A stretch of 64,000 nucleotides of DNA, taken from NCBI GenBank assembly GCA_030035585.1, contig CM057464.1:73330919-73394918 (forward strand). The letters run 5' to 3'. Source of the DNA: Dugong dugon (lineage: Eukaryota; Chordata; Mammalia; Sirenia; Dugongidae). The notes below the pieces were generated by a model. That model made no database searches, was not told the DNA's origin, and saw only the letters and a program-made list of their open reading frames with translations. Shown piece after piece: positions 10,699-21,415 of this stretch. A program made the position numbers and the translations under genes. Within the stretch, counting starts at the first letter, position 1. Each line of letters begins with the position of its first letter.

Positions 10699-12529
10699 TC
10701 CTCTAAGCAGAGGTGGATAAAAGTAGGAGGTGCAAATAAACACAATATGTCTGGGAGACAGTAATATAGAATTGTGCAACATGCCCAAATTAGACCTTAC
10801 AGAAATGGCAGTTGGGAATCGGAGGTTTACTGCTCTTCTTTATTTCCTGCTCTTTTTTTATTTACCAAATATACAAGGTGTTTCCCGACCTCGGCTGACC
10901 TCTGTGAAGTTCAGTCCAGATTGAGTGACTCTAAGGATACTGAGAATGATTACTGTGTAATTTTACATAATTCATCTAACATGTTCACAGGCAGGTATAG
11001 CAATGGATATTTGTGATTATGTTGATGATATTGGTGATGATGACTGTTACATATTGTTATAAAATGTCTTTGAGGATAGCTATTTGAATTAATTCATAAC
11101 AATGATAAATAGCTAATGACTTTTCAGAAGTAAGGTTAAATATTTTAAAAGATTTTTTTAATTGCATAACTAAAATAATCAGCACGTAATATTAAATATC
11201 TTCTATTAGTGTCACTCTATGTATGTTGTATCCTTTTCACCGAATTGCATGATTATGCATTTTACCAGTATATATCAGCAAGACTTTTAAAGTTATTTAT
11301 GTCTATTGTGAAGAATGTAAGCAATCTAATGTGCTCATGCATTTGATGTGTCCAAGAGAAAGAAAAGAGGAAAAGCATCCATGAGAGAGTAGGATCTAAT
11401 GAGTTTTTCTATTTAAAAATAATAATAATAATAATAACTGATTCTTTTGCTGTTTTAATTCAGGCATTTTATTTTCTTTACCCCAATCCCTAAGACAATT
11501 TGTTACAATTAATAAACCTCTTACAGATATTTGCAGATTAAAAAATAATTACACAGTACTACAGCATAATTTTGAAGAATGAAGGAAGAGCAAAAGTACC
11601 ATAGTATGTTTCTCTTATCCTTCTAAAGTAACTTAGTGAGTGTAAAAAAAAAAAAAGAAAACACACACACAGAAAAAAAATCTTAATCCACATACTTACC
11701 TACTGCTGTTTAACTGTTTCCATATCCCTTTTCACAAATGCTAATACCATTATTTTTGTATTGTTTCATCTTTACACACGTGAACACTGACATACATACA
11801 CAAGTCAAGCATTTAGATTAAAAGGGAGAAGCCCCAGTTAATTTATCTCCTGTGCTTTATTACTATTTGCATCCACTTCCCCAATCAATGCCTGGCATGA
11901 TGACTTTCCCATAATAAACTCTCAATGAACATTTATTGAATTAATGGCACTTACATAATATTTTGGAAACATGTAACAATTTAAATGTGGCAGATATATG
12001 AAATGATTATGAAGTTCATTTCAATAATTTTCACAGTAGTCTTACATGAAACGTCATGAGCCTATTAAGCTAATGTGATGATTCATGCAGCAGTAGGTTT
12101 TGCCAACACTAATAGCAATTTTACTTTTTAACTTCCCCAAAATACTTTGGGAAAAATGGTTTTGATAGGCATATCTGATTTTTAAATTTTTGGACATATT
12201 ATTCATTAATAGCTTTATCTGCTTGGAAGCCATTGCCTTGTAATGTATTAAAATACATATATTCTAAAGTTAGAAGCTTAGTGTTCTTTTTGTCTTCAAA
12301 TAATGGCTGAGACCTGATAAACAATTGGAGTAACTACTTATCACGTTTCTAGAAAGTTTTGAAGGAACATTTATTTTATTAAAACAAAACAAACAACTAA
12401 AAAATAACCACCCAGAATATAAATTAATTTCTTTCCTAATAAATTTTAGTTGTTTTCTCTTTTCAATGATTTCTGTATCTCTTTTATTTTGATCACTATT
12501 TTTGTACTTATTTTTAATTATACTCTGTA
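10699..12529. other. Upstream flank without genes; small repeats
   Basis: Mostly AT-rich single-copy-looking DNA. It holds an (AAT)n microsatellite at about 11416-11437, an A-rich stretch at 11645-11685, and a short L2-like 3' end at about 11890-11945 ('aactctcaatgaacatttat'). No gene is supported. Confidence 0.5.
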
Positions 12530-12690
12530 TTGTCCTATTTCATATTCAAATATTTTGTCTTCTTAATTAGATTATAAGTACTTTGAAAACAGGGGAAAAA
12601 TACCTGATGTCTGCTTTTGAATCCCCTTCTGTATTTGAAATAAATACAGGAGTGCAATAAAGGTATGTTGAATGTAATTTAATATTTCCA
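12530..12690 (+). repeat. L2 LINE 3' end, degraded
   Basis: The order of 'tagattataagtactttgaa', 'gcaataaaggtatgttgaat' and the sequence between follows the end of the L2 consensus (gtaagctccttgag ... cacagtaggtgctcaataaat). Old and non-coding. Confidence 0.5.
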
Positions 12691-12780
12691 CTAGGCTTTT
12701 TTTAGACTTCAGCCTAAATTTTGTAGTATAGGGTAAAGATACAATGCAGATTGGTTTATTATATCGATAAATATTGCATT

Positions 12781-12985
12781 GGAACTGTCTTTTTTTTTCA
12801 TTTAAGTGTCTTTTTAAAAATTTTATTGTGGTGAAAAATACATAACAAAACATACACCATAGCAACAATTTCTACAGTACAATTCAGTAACATTGACTAC
12901 ATTCTTCAAGTTGTATAACCATTCTTGCTATCCTTTTCCAAATCATTCCACTATTAACATAAAGTCAGTGCCCCCTAAGGAAAAA
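12781..12985 (-). repeat. 5'-truncated L1 3' end (a second 3'-UTR type)
   Basis: Begins with a T-rich tract, then 'ttttattgtggtgaaaaata', then 'acagtacaattcagtaacat', the 3' end of an L1 subfamily different from L1 #1. A related piece lies at 50613-50708. Boundaries approximate. Confidence 0.55.
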
Positions 12986-13153
12986 TGTCCACCTTGGAAG
13001 CTTCTTAATCATGAGTGCAATCTTTTCACTCTTCATGTTACTATTTTTTGACTATTAATTTTAAAATTCTAGTTTTAGTTCCTATCTTCAATATAATCTG
13101 TTTAAACAAAACAGAGTTGGGAATTTATTAGACATAGTTTTCAAATGGGAAGC

Positions 13154-13674
13154 TGTCATGGATTGAGTTGTGTCCCCCAAAAATACCTGCCAGCTTGGCT
13201 GGGTCATGATTCCCAGTATTGAATGATTGTGTTATCTGATGTGATTTCCTTATGTGTTGTAAACTCTATCACTGTGATGACATTATATGTGATCTCCTTA
13301 TGTGTTGTAAATTCTATCACTGTGACGAGGTTATACTGATGAGGTTGACAAGATTAGTGTCTTAATGCAATCTCTTTTGAGATATAAAAGACAGAAGTGA
13401 GCAGAAACACATGGGAACCTCATACCACCAAGAAAGCAGTGCTTGGAGCAGAGCGCGTCCTTTGGACCTGAGGTTCCTGCGCAGAGAAGCTCCCAGACCA
13501 AAGGAAGACTGATGACATGGACTTTCCTCCAGAGCCAATGGAGAAAGTGTTCCCCAGGAACTGATGCCCTGAATTGGGACTTGTAGCCTACTGGACTGTG
13601 AGAGAATAAATTTTTCTTTGTAAAGCCATCCACTTATGGTATTTCTGTTGGAGCAGCACTAGATGACTAAGACA
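13154..13674 (+). mobile_element. Solo LTR, ERVL-MaLR-like
   Basis: A 521-bp unit starting TGTCATGG and ending AAGACA, flanked by a perfect 5-bp duplication 'gaagc' (13149-13153 and 13675-13679). It carries a TATA-like 'tataaaag' at 13383-13390 and AATAAA at 13605-13610, the usual LTR promoter and polyadenylation signals. Its start ('gagttgtgtcccccaaaaa') and end ('aaagccatccact') resemble mammalian MLT1-type LTRs. No internal retroviral sequence adjoins it. A 48-bp tandem duplication lies in the upstream half (13240-13335). Confidence 0.8.
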
Positions 13675-13755
13675 GAAGCTGAGGTACTATATCTTCCTTC
13701 CCATCCCCTCTAGACCTTGCTTCTTATCCACCTATTCTTTCCACCTTCTGCTGTT

Positions 13756-13920
13756 TCCTTCACTGGTGGTGCAGTGGCTAAGTGTTTGGCTGATAACCAA
13801 AAGGTCAGCAATTTGAATCAATCAGCTGCTCTTTGGAAAACCTATGAGGAAGTTCTACTCTGTCCTATAAGGTCACTATGAGTCAGAATCAACTCTACAG
13901 TAGTGGGGTGGGTCTTTTTT
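13756..13920 (+). mobile_element. AfroSINE
   Basis: Sense copy with 'actggtggtgcagtggctaa', 'ccaaaaggtcagcaatttga', 'ttctactctgtcctataagg' and a G/T-rich tail. The 5' end is slightly truncated; no clear target-site duplication. Confidence 0.85.
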
Positions 13921-13974
13921 TGGAGTGGTCCAATATCTGAAAAATAACCTTTCACTTGACTCTGTTCCTGTCTT

Positions 13975-14900
13975 TTACTACTTTTCACATCCTTAGCCAT
14001 TTATTTCTTTCCTCCCCTCCACTGATGACTTTTAGCAGCTTGAAAACCCAGTTGTTTCTTATTTAGTTCCCCTCCGCATCCAGTCTGACTCCAGAATCCT
14101 CTTATTTTCAATCTCATTGGGTCTCAGATTGATCTCCTCCCTTCTGTTTTCTCTACTCCCACCATTGTCATCCTTTTTTCACCACAGCTGGGCCTTCCTG
14201 CTTTTTCTAACTGCCTAGAAGTTATATTGAAGGGCACCAACTTCTAGATTAGTCGTCATATCAACCCTCAAAAGACACAAGAGCATATGCTTCAGTTTGT
14301 AATCCAGGTTCTTCACAATCTGACCCCTAGTATAATATTTGCCACCAATCATTAAGGGCTGACCATATATGAGGTGCTACGGTGTTTTACATATACTATT
14401 TCTAAGTCATAATTCTCACACCAATGCTAGATAGTAAATATTTCCCTCATTCTGAAGATAAGAGAATTACTCCGAACTTTCTTTCTTGATTTACCCTTTA
14501 CCAAAACCATGCCCTGGGCCAAATCCGGCATTTGACTTGTATTGTCCTGGAACTTGCCTTTACTTTCCTACCTCTTTTGCTATGTTGTTTCAGCATCTAG
14601 TTATGTCAGTTCCATTCTCCTGTCAAGTCTACTCATCAGTTAGGAACAAACTCAAATTCCAACAGTTCTTTGAAGTTCTGTCAGCATTTTCCAATAATCT
14701 AAGCAGCTAATCATCTTTCCCTCCTCTTAGTTCGTGAAGCACAGGGGTCTTTTCCACCTTACACTGGTTTGTACTATTAGGAACCTTTCTTTGTTATATG
14801 TCTTCTCTCCTCATCTAGCTTGTAGGCTCCTTAAGGAGTGAGGTCAATTTTATGTATTTTCCCATCACACTAAGGATGGAAAGCCCTTAGTAAAGTACCA
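13975..14900 (+). repeat. L2 LINE 3' region, interrupted by a MIR
   Basis: The order of short matches ('tctgactccagaatcctctt', 'aggttcttcacaatctgacc', 'agcttgtaggctccttaagg') follows the 3' region of L2 in sense orientation. A MIR-like piece at 14338-14470 splits it. Very old, no frame. Confidence 0.5.
14338..14470 (-). repeat. MIR SINE, degraded
   Basis: The pattern 'atgaggtgctacggtgtttt ... ctcattctgaagataagagaa' follows the reverse-oriented MIR core ('ctatgtgccaggcactgt ... cccattttacagatgagg'). Confidence 0.5.
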
Positions 14901-15404
14901 TTAATAGTTTCTCCTTCTCCACAGACATTTTCCTCTTTTTTATTTGCTTTTAATACTAGATTTCCTGCTTTTTTGGTGATTTCATTTGATTTATGCATGA
15001 GTACATTTCTTAATAAAATTTGACTTCTCATGGGCCATTTTAATTTGTTTGTCTAAATACACTTGCTGTTTTTTAATACAATAAGAGATTTTACAGATGC
15101 AGTTTCAAAATACTAATAAATATTTCTCCTTTAAGAGATACATAGAATTATTTTTCAATGACTATGGAAACATACTGATAAGTGAAGCACCACACAGAGA
15201 ACATGAATTAGGCCAGACAAATGAATTAGGGGTGTCAAAAAGGAAGACCAGAATTGCAAAAATCTTAGAACTGCAAAAATCTTAAAATGTGGGACATGGA
15301 AATAACAGGCACAGAAGGAAGAAGTTACATATGTAAAACAAGACAATTTCCTACATTCTTTTGAAGAAAATAAACTATGGATTACAGAGATGATTTACAA
15401 GCTA
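14901..15404. other. No recognised feature
   Basis: AT-rich upstream flank. A 62-codon frame at 15097 has no recognisable similarity and is not supported as a gene. Confidence 0.45.
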
Positions 15405-15560
15405 AGGTTTGTACCATCGTGGAACTTGCTTTTACTTTTGCACCTTTGACCTTTGTGCTGTTTCAGCATCTAGTACATCACTTTCATTCTCTTGTCTAAG
15501 TCTTCTCATCAATGAGGGTCCAATTCAACTCCGAACAGTTTTCTCAAAGTGTTTTATACA
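15405..15560 (+). repeat. L2-like segment duplicating 14536-14685
   Basis: Shares the order and many exact words of 14536-14685, including 'gtttcagcatctagt' and 'ggaacttgc'. Either a second copy of the same L2 portion or a local duplication. Confidence 0.45.
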
Positions 15561-16119
15561 GGGGCAAAACAGACATAAAAGTCATTTTTAAGGGTCAATT
15601 CTATTTTGTGATAATTTACATCTCATGCCCAAAGCTTAAAATATGCCTATTATTATCCTAAGTTTCATTCTTCCTGTACTAGGCTGCATTTTTAACATTT
15701 GCTGTAAATGGCTAAACCTTGAAGACTACATGGCTACAGAAAGTTTTATAAATACTCATCACAGATTTATTGAGATGTAGACAAGGAAATAAAAATGAAT
15801 TTTATTAATTGCTGTAATTGTTTTATGTTAAAACCAAATTATAATAGCTCTACTTCCATAGCATTACTCCACAGTGTCACACAAAAAATAGCTGCTTTCA
15901 ACCATATATCCCTATTTTAAAGTGTTCTTTTCATCCAAGTCAGGACTCTGACAGTCGAAAGTCGGCACCAAATCTTTGCTGATACTTGATATTCTTTTAT
16001 ATAAGAATATAAACGCACAAGCACCTTATTGCTTCCACCTTTCACCTCCTGGTCGTTTCCAAGCCTGGAAATACTCAGGCGGTCAGGTAGGGATCTGCCT
16101 TGCTGGTTGCTGATTGGAA
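15561..16119. other. No recognised feature
   Basis: AT-rich sequence leading into the CpG island; CpGs begin to appear near 15950. No gene or repeat identified. Confidence 0.45.
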
Positions 16120-16900
16120 TTATCTACTGTCGACGGAATCCGCCCCACACTCTCCAGGGTAGTACAACCCTCCCTCTCACCCTGACGCCCCCTCGGCCTT
16201 CTCTATACGCTTTCCGGAGCCATGGGAAGACCGGAGATGGGACCACAGCGCCATTCCGAGACGTCAACCCTCTTCCCAGGTGACCGCCGCTGTCCTCCCG
16301 GGTTTCTGCTCGCCCCTGCCGGGACGTCGACCCTTGTAACTGCCCCGTAGCCCTGAGGACGGGCAGACAAGAAAAGCTTTTTTATACACAGTACTTGGCT
16401 GGAAGAGGGTTGGGTTTTTGACTTCGGGCAGGTTCCGAGGCGTTTTTTAGCTGCGTGGGGTTTGGTGTGACACGATTTCGGACTTGTTGCAACTGGTCTC
16501 CACACCCGCCCTCACTAAGCTCTGCCCCTAGTCTGCGGAGGCGCGGTCGCGGCGGGAATGAGCTTCCCTCCGCCGACTGACGCTGGGCAGGTAACTCCCC
16601 CTCCCGTCTCTCGTCTCCGTCGCTTCCTGGGAGGCAAACTTCGGCGGCGGGCGCGGTGGCGCGCTGCTCAGGGGCGCTCCAGATCGTAAGTAGGGCTCCG
16701 GCTCGCCTCCTGGGCAGTGGCGGGCGGGAAACTGGCAGGTTCGGGGGGCGCGTGCTCCGGGGCCCCGAGCTGCACACACCTTCGGCCCGCCGGGCGGAGG
16801 GCAGGTAAGGGGGCCTCCTGCTTGGGAGCGCGCTCGGGATCGGAGGCTCACCAGGGTGCTGAGTTCTAAGCCCTCTGTCTTTCCCACTTTTCTTTCATTA
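16120..16900 (+). promoter_or_regulatory. FAM83B: CpG island, probable FAM83B promoter
   Basis: This is the only long CpG-dense stretch in the window, densest at 16535-16860. It contains GC-box-like sequences ('gggcgg' near 16790) and no recognisable repeat. It sits about 17.5 kb upstream of the first coding exon of FAM83B on the same strand, and no other gene is visible nearby. CpG-island promoters with a non-coding first exon and long first intron are common. Assignment to FAM83B is inference; an antisense or independent non-coding transcript could also start here. Confidence 0.7.
16540..16804 (+). other. FAM83B: Candidate non-coding exon 1 of FAM83B, with alternative donor sites
   Basis: Three donor-like sites lie in the island: cag|GTAACT (GT at 16591), atc|GTAAGT (GT at 16686) and cag|GTAAGG (GT at 16805). 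The last matches the donor consensus best. Any could join to the acceptor at 34319. The transcription start cannot be placed from sequence alone, so the left border is nominal. Confidence 0.4.
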
Positions 16901-17034
16901 TCGTGTAGGTGAGAGAAGTAGGGAGTTTGGAAAGTTAAGTCTCGGGCGAGGTGGTCCGGGTCCCCAGAGGAATAGGGAAGTTGCATTTGCTTTCCTCTCC
17001 GGACGAGTCCGCCAAGGACCCCGGGAGAGTAAGC

Positions 17035-17063
17035 GGGGGGGGGGGGGGGGGGGGGCGGGGGGG
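17035..17063 (+). repeat. Poly-G tract
   Basis: Twenty-one consecutive G (17035-17055), one C, then seven more G. Likely G-quadruplex-forming and length-unstable. It lies just downstream of the putative first exon. Confidence 0.9.
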
Positions 17064-17117
17064 AGGGTCTGGGAAGAGCCTTCTCGGTGGAAGTAAAAGG
17101 TGGGAGAGGAGGAGGGT

Positions 17118-17119
<2 letters not shown>

Positions 17120-17201
<82 letters not shown>
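17120..17201 (+). repeat. (GT)40 microsatellite
   Basis: About 80 bases of uninterrupted TG/GT dinucleotide. It produces artefactual histidine-threonine or cysteine-valine repeat frames. Potential Z-DNA and likely polymorphic. Confidence 0.95.
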
Positions 17202-17202
<1 letters not shown>

Positions 17203-17261
17203 CTCCACCAAATCCCATTTTTTAAAAAATTGTATCCTATCTCATTTCTGACCCCAGTTAG

Positions 17262-17372
17262 TGGAGATTGGTGCTTTTCAAACTTGGGTCAGCCTGAGCC
17301 TGGGTTCCTGTCCTTGATCAGCTTTTTAGGTGACTCAGGTACACACCAAAGTTTGAGAACCACTACTCTAGG
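17262..17372. repeat. hAT-type MITE, MER5-like
   Basis: Partial inverted ends, 'gcttttcaaactt' on the left and 'aaagtttgagaaccact' on the right, match the short MER5-type non-autonomous DNA transposons. Degraded; family assignment is tentative. Confidence 0.4.
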
Positions 17373-19159
17373 TTGTGGTCGCCTTGAGAGTTGTACTGGA
17401 AGAGATTGCTTCCTGAGAGGTGTTTGGAGACTTCAGGCCTATTCTGTGTGCTGTGCTGGGAGAATCATTGCATGGATGAGGTGGATGAGGGGGCAGTGAA
17501 TGTGCATGGGTCAGTTGCTGGAATCATGGGTATGTAAAGAAAGGATAGTGCTTTATGGGGAGGAGACTGGGAAGTTATAGAAACACAGGAAGTCATCTTG
17601 GCTGTGCATTGAGTGAATAGGCCATAGGGTCTCTGACATACAAATCGAGGGTGAGAACTAAGAGGGCCAGAACATTAAGAAAAAGGCACGCTGGTGGCAA
17701 GCAATCAGGGCTAGATTATAATGCCCAGAAGCTCATTTCCAGATCCCCACTTGCTAAATATCCAGCCAGGTTACTGGCAGGCACCTCCCTTCTTCCCTTT
17801 TCCATCCCCCACAAGTGCAAGAGCCCCAGGGAAACCTAGGGCTGTGACTAAAGCAGTGCTGACTAGCAAAAGGAAGGGGGGTGGTGATGAAAAGGACTTG
17901 GAAGAGAGAGCTGGGCCTTTTGGTTATCCAAAATAACTAAAGAATGAGAATGGTGTGAAACAGGATGGAGCATGGGGTCTTTGTTTTGTTTGTTTTTTCC
18001 CTTTCTCCCTAGAGTTCCCAGAAAGATAGACCTGCCTACACCATTTCCAAATCCCACCCACTTGCTCCTGGGCATAGAGCAAACACTTGGTGTACACACC
18101 TATTTAGGGTGCAGGTTGTACCCTGTAGAGCATGCCTGAAGGGCTGGGTGGATCCTGCCTCTAAAGCTGGCAGGCTTTTGACCACAGTTGTTCAGAATTT
18201 ATTGTGGGAAAAATAACCAGTTGAACAATTGCTGAAAGGGATTGCGTAGATGGTAGATGGAGACAAACCACACCTCTCTTGCTGAGTCAGTGATGTCTTT
18301 TGTGATTGCTCTCTTGAGTTTATTACTTTAACTATAACTGACCAAACTCTTTTGGGATAGGTTAAATAATTTTATTGTTTGATTATATCTTCTCCTGCTA
18401 CCATATCTCATTATAGCTTACGGTGAAAGTTCACTCATTGAGTATTTTCTTGACTAAGACTTACCCTACAGCAACTCACTTACCTGTTCCCCATTTAATT
18501 GCGTTGTACAACACCGAGTTTCCAAGATGTAACATGGTTGTACTTTACTTATGCAGAATCCTGTGGTGAAAATGTGACTCCTGTAAGGCAGACCTCTTCT
18601 AAAACATAAGTCATGTTGAGGAGACCTTTTGAAAAGGCCCACTTAGCTTAATTTAACTAACTATTGGTACAAATACAAAATTGTCCTTGTTTCTCTAGTT
18701 AGGTAAATTTGCATGTCTGTCCCTTTGTAACTTGCAAAATGTGAGTGTTCCAGGGATACTTCACAATTCATAGAGCATGTTAAAATGTTTGTTAATTTTG
18801 AAATGCATTGTTGTTTATTTAATTTCTAATCTGGAAGTGGGATGTGTTTTACAGTTTTGTTGGTGAATCTATCATTTCAAAGTCAGAATACATTCCCCAC
18901 CCTCCACTCCCTATGGAAAACAGAGTTCTAAATGATGGTTATGTTCACAGACCAGCTTTAAGGATTCCGTGGGTTAAATTTTGTACAAATATCACCTAAA
19001 TTACATCAAACGTCAAAGCCACCAATATTTGTCTGAGAAAATGTGTTGAGCCTTCAGATTGAGATTACAGGAAAGGAAACCTTCCAGTTGAGGCTGGTCA
19101 CTAGGCATGGGCTCTGTGCAGAGTATGACAGTCAGTAAGGGTGGAGCAGGCTTCCCAGG
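17373..19159. other. Intron 1 sequence without recognised genes
   Basis: Balanced-composition intronic DNA (inferred intron 1 of FAM83B). The frames at 17651-17936 are short and carry no recognisable domain. No repeat family recognised; regulatory elements may be present given closeness to the promoter but none can be shown. Confidence 0.45.
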
Positions 19160-19637
19160 TGTCTTAGTTATCTAGTGCTGTCATAACAGAAATACCACAA
19201 GTGGATGGTTTTAACCACGAGAAGTTTATTTCCTTACGGTAAAGTAGGCTAAAAGTCCAAATTCAAGGTGTCACCTCCAGGGGAAGGCTTTCTCTCTCTT
19301 GGCCTTCTCATCAGTGTTCCCCCAGACTAGGAGCTTCTCTGTGCATGGACCCTGGTCCAAAGGATGCGCTCTGCTCCCTTCACTGCTTTCTTGATGGTAT
19401 GAGGTCCCCCTGTCTCACTGCTAATTCCTGTCTTTTATATCTCAAGAGATTGCCTCAGGACACAGTCTAATCTCGTAGATCAGGTCCTGCCTTACTAACA
19501 CAACTGCCACCCATCCTCCCTCATTAACATCATAGAGGCAGGTTTACAACATACAGGAAAATCACACAGTACCAGGAATCATGGCCTAGCCAAACTGATA
19601 CACACATTTCTTGGGGGACATAATTCAAACCATGACA
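19160..19637 (-). mobile_element. Solo LTR, ERVL-MaLR-like, minus strand
   Basis: Reverse-oriented copy of the LTR family at 13154: starts TGTCTTAG and ends CATGACA, 478 bp. It is flanked by a perfect 5-bp duplication 'ccagg' (19155-19159 and 19638-19642). No internal retroviral region. Confidence 0.8.
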
Positions 19638-21114
19638 CCAGGGAAATTGGCACTACCAATTATTGGCACTCTGAGTGCTGTGGCTGTTGAGACAGGAGCT
19701 GGGGAAATGGTGGGCTCCAGTGGAGAGGATATGTGTGGAGGAGAAATGGAGTGGGGGCAAGCTGGCTCCAGTATTAGGGTGGAAGGTATATACAGGAGTT
19801 AGGGACCTAACATATATAAATTGTGGGGCTGGAGGAAGCAAAGGATGTTTTCAGCAGCTGTGAGGAAGACGACCCTTGGGTTGGAGAAATGATCCAAATA
19901 TAAGGGATATCCGTTGGTTATGCATGTCTTGTTGGGAAATGGTTGAATTGCGTGATCGTAAATGATATGGGAAACCATTCCTCTGGGAACATCTAATTAC
20001 TACCCAGTTTGTGTTTTGTTTTATTTTCACACTGTCCTTAGGAGTAGGGCCAGATGGCCCCTAAAGGCACATGACATTTATCTGTTGAGCTGTGTAATTT
20101 GTAAACTGCACCCATTTCTGGGGAAGCTAAAGTAGTAATGGTCACCCTCTCTTGAATACTGGCATAGGGTCAGATATAATCTTTGTGTTACTGGTAGGAG
20201 TTTATAAAAAGTTAAACAGTAATGATATCTAAAGCTTATAACTTTCTGCTCTTTTACTCTATCCGTTCATTAAGCAGGTATTCATTTTCTCTCTATTATG
20301 TGCCAAGCCTGGTGTTCTTCTCTAGGGATCTGAAAGAAACACAATATTGTTCTAGATCTCAGGAAGCTCACAGTTTAAGGACCTAATGATAAGTATAAAT
20401 ACATATAGAAATGAATGGATCAGATCCATCGACTTAGCATTTTCCTGCATATTCTCTGAAGGTCTCAGTAGATCTTATTCATTACCCATTGTTAAAGTGA
20501 ACATTAGTAGACCTGGGTTTGTGATTATTTTGGACAAAGTACTTAAATCCTGTCGGCCTCTCAGGTTTTTCATTGGCAATGTGAAGGGTTATTATGATCA
20601 TTAGTGTGTCCCATCCTGCCCTGAAATTTTCTGTGGTCACTTCTTATTGAAGGTACTGTAAAATAATGTTAACTAAGATCTCCCCAAAGTATTACTCAGA
20701 AGCTCATTTTGTCAAGTTTTCCTTTCAAAAGGTTTTAGTTCTCTTTTAAATATCAGGTTGCTTCTCTGGTTGTATAAGCATTACTCACTTAGGAAGACAA
20801 GGCAGTTTTCAGAGCTCTAAAGACTGGCATCTTCTACTTCAGTGGTTGTAATGGAGTCACTCAACATGGGAAGTTTGTGTGGGATGTCATTAATATACAC
20901 ATACAGGCATCAGTAGCTGCTTTAATTCTCAATAGCATGTTGCTACAAATACTGAATTTCATTTGACTCATTCAACAGCTGTTTTCTGATGTTTTAAAAG
21001 AATTTTATTTTTCTCAAATACACATAACTTCTGAGTTATTTGTTAGAGAAGGATGAAATAAAGCCAAGTTGTTTTTAGAGGAAGGAACCAATGACATTTG
21101 CTCCCATGATTCTT
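19638..21114. other. Intron 1 sequence with an L2-like piece
   Basis: No gene supported. About 20259-20390 resembles reverse-oriented L2 ('tattatgtgccaagcctggt ... ctcaggaagctcacagttta'). The rest is unrecognised. Confidence 0.45.
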
Positions 21115-21415
21115 ATTTCAGTCTCAACACTTCTCTTCCTTTCTCTTCTTGTCCTCCTTTCTTTTTTTCTCATCTCTTCTCATTCCTTCTGGCCCCTTTT
21201 TGTCTCTTGTCCCTCTCTTCCCTTTCTTTCCTTCCTTTCTTTATATTCTCTTCCCTTTTGTGCTCTTTTCCTTCTTTATAGTTCCCTTCTTTCTCTGTCT
21301 TTTTTCATTCCCTTTCAGTCCTTCTCTTTTTATTCCCCTGTTTTACTTCTCTCCCATTCCCTACTTCTGTTTGTCTGTTTTTCAGTCTGTCTATCTAATT
21401 ATTTGTCTTTACTTC
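21115..21415 (+). repeat. Pyrimidine-rich (CT) low-complexity tract
   Basis: About 300 bases nearly all C and T on the + strand. It explains three overlapping Leu/Phe/Ser-rich frames, which are not genes. Confidence 0.8.

Noticed and set aside
16528-17499. Long overlapping frames with His-Thr or Cys-Val repeats across the CpG island
   Set aside because: They are translations of the (GT)40 microsatellite, poly-G run and GC-rich promoter DNA; no domain, and frames on both strands arise from the repeat itself.
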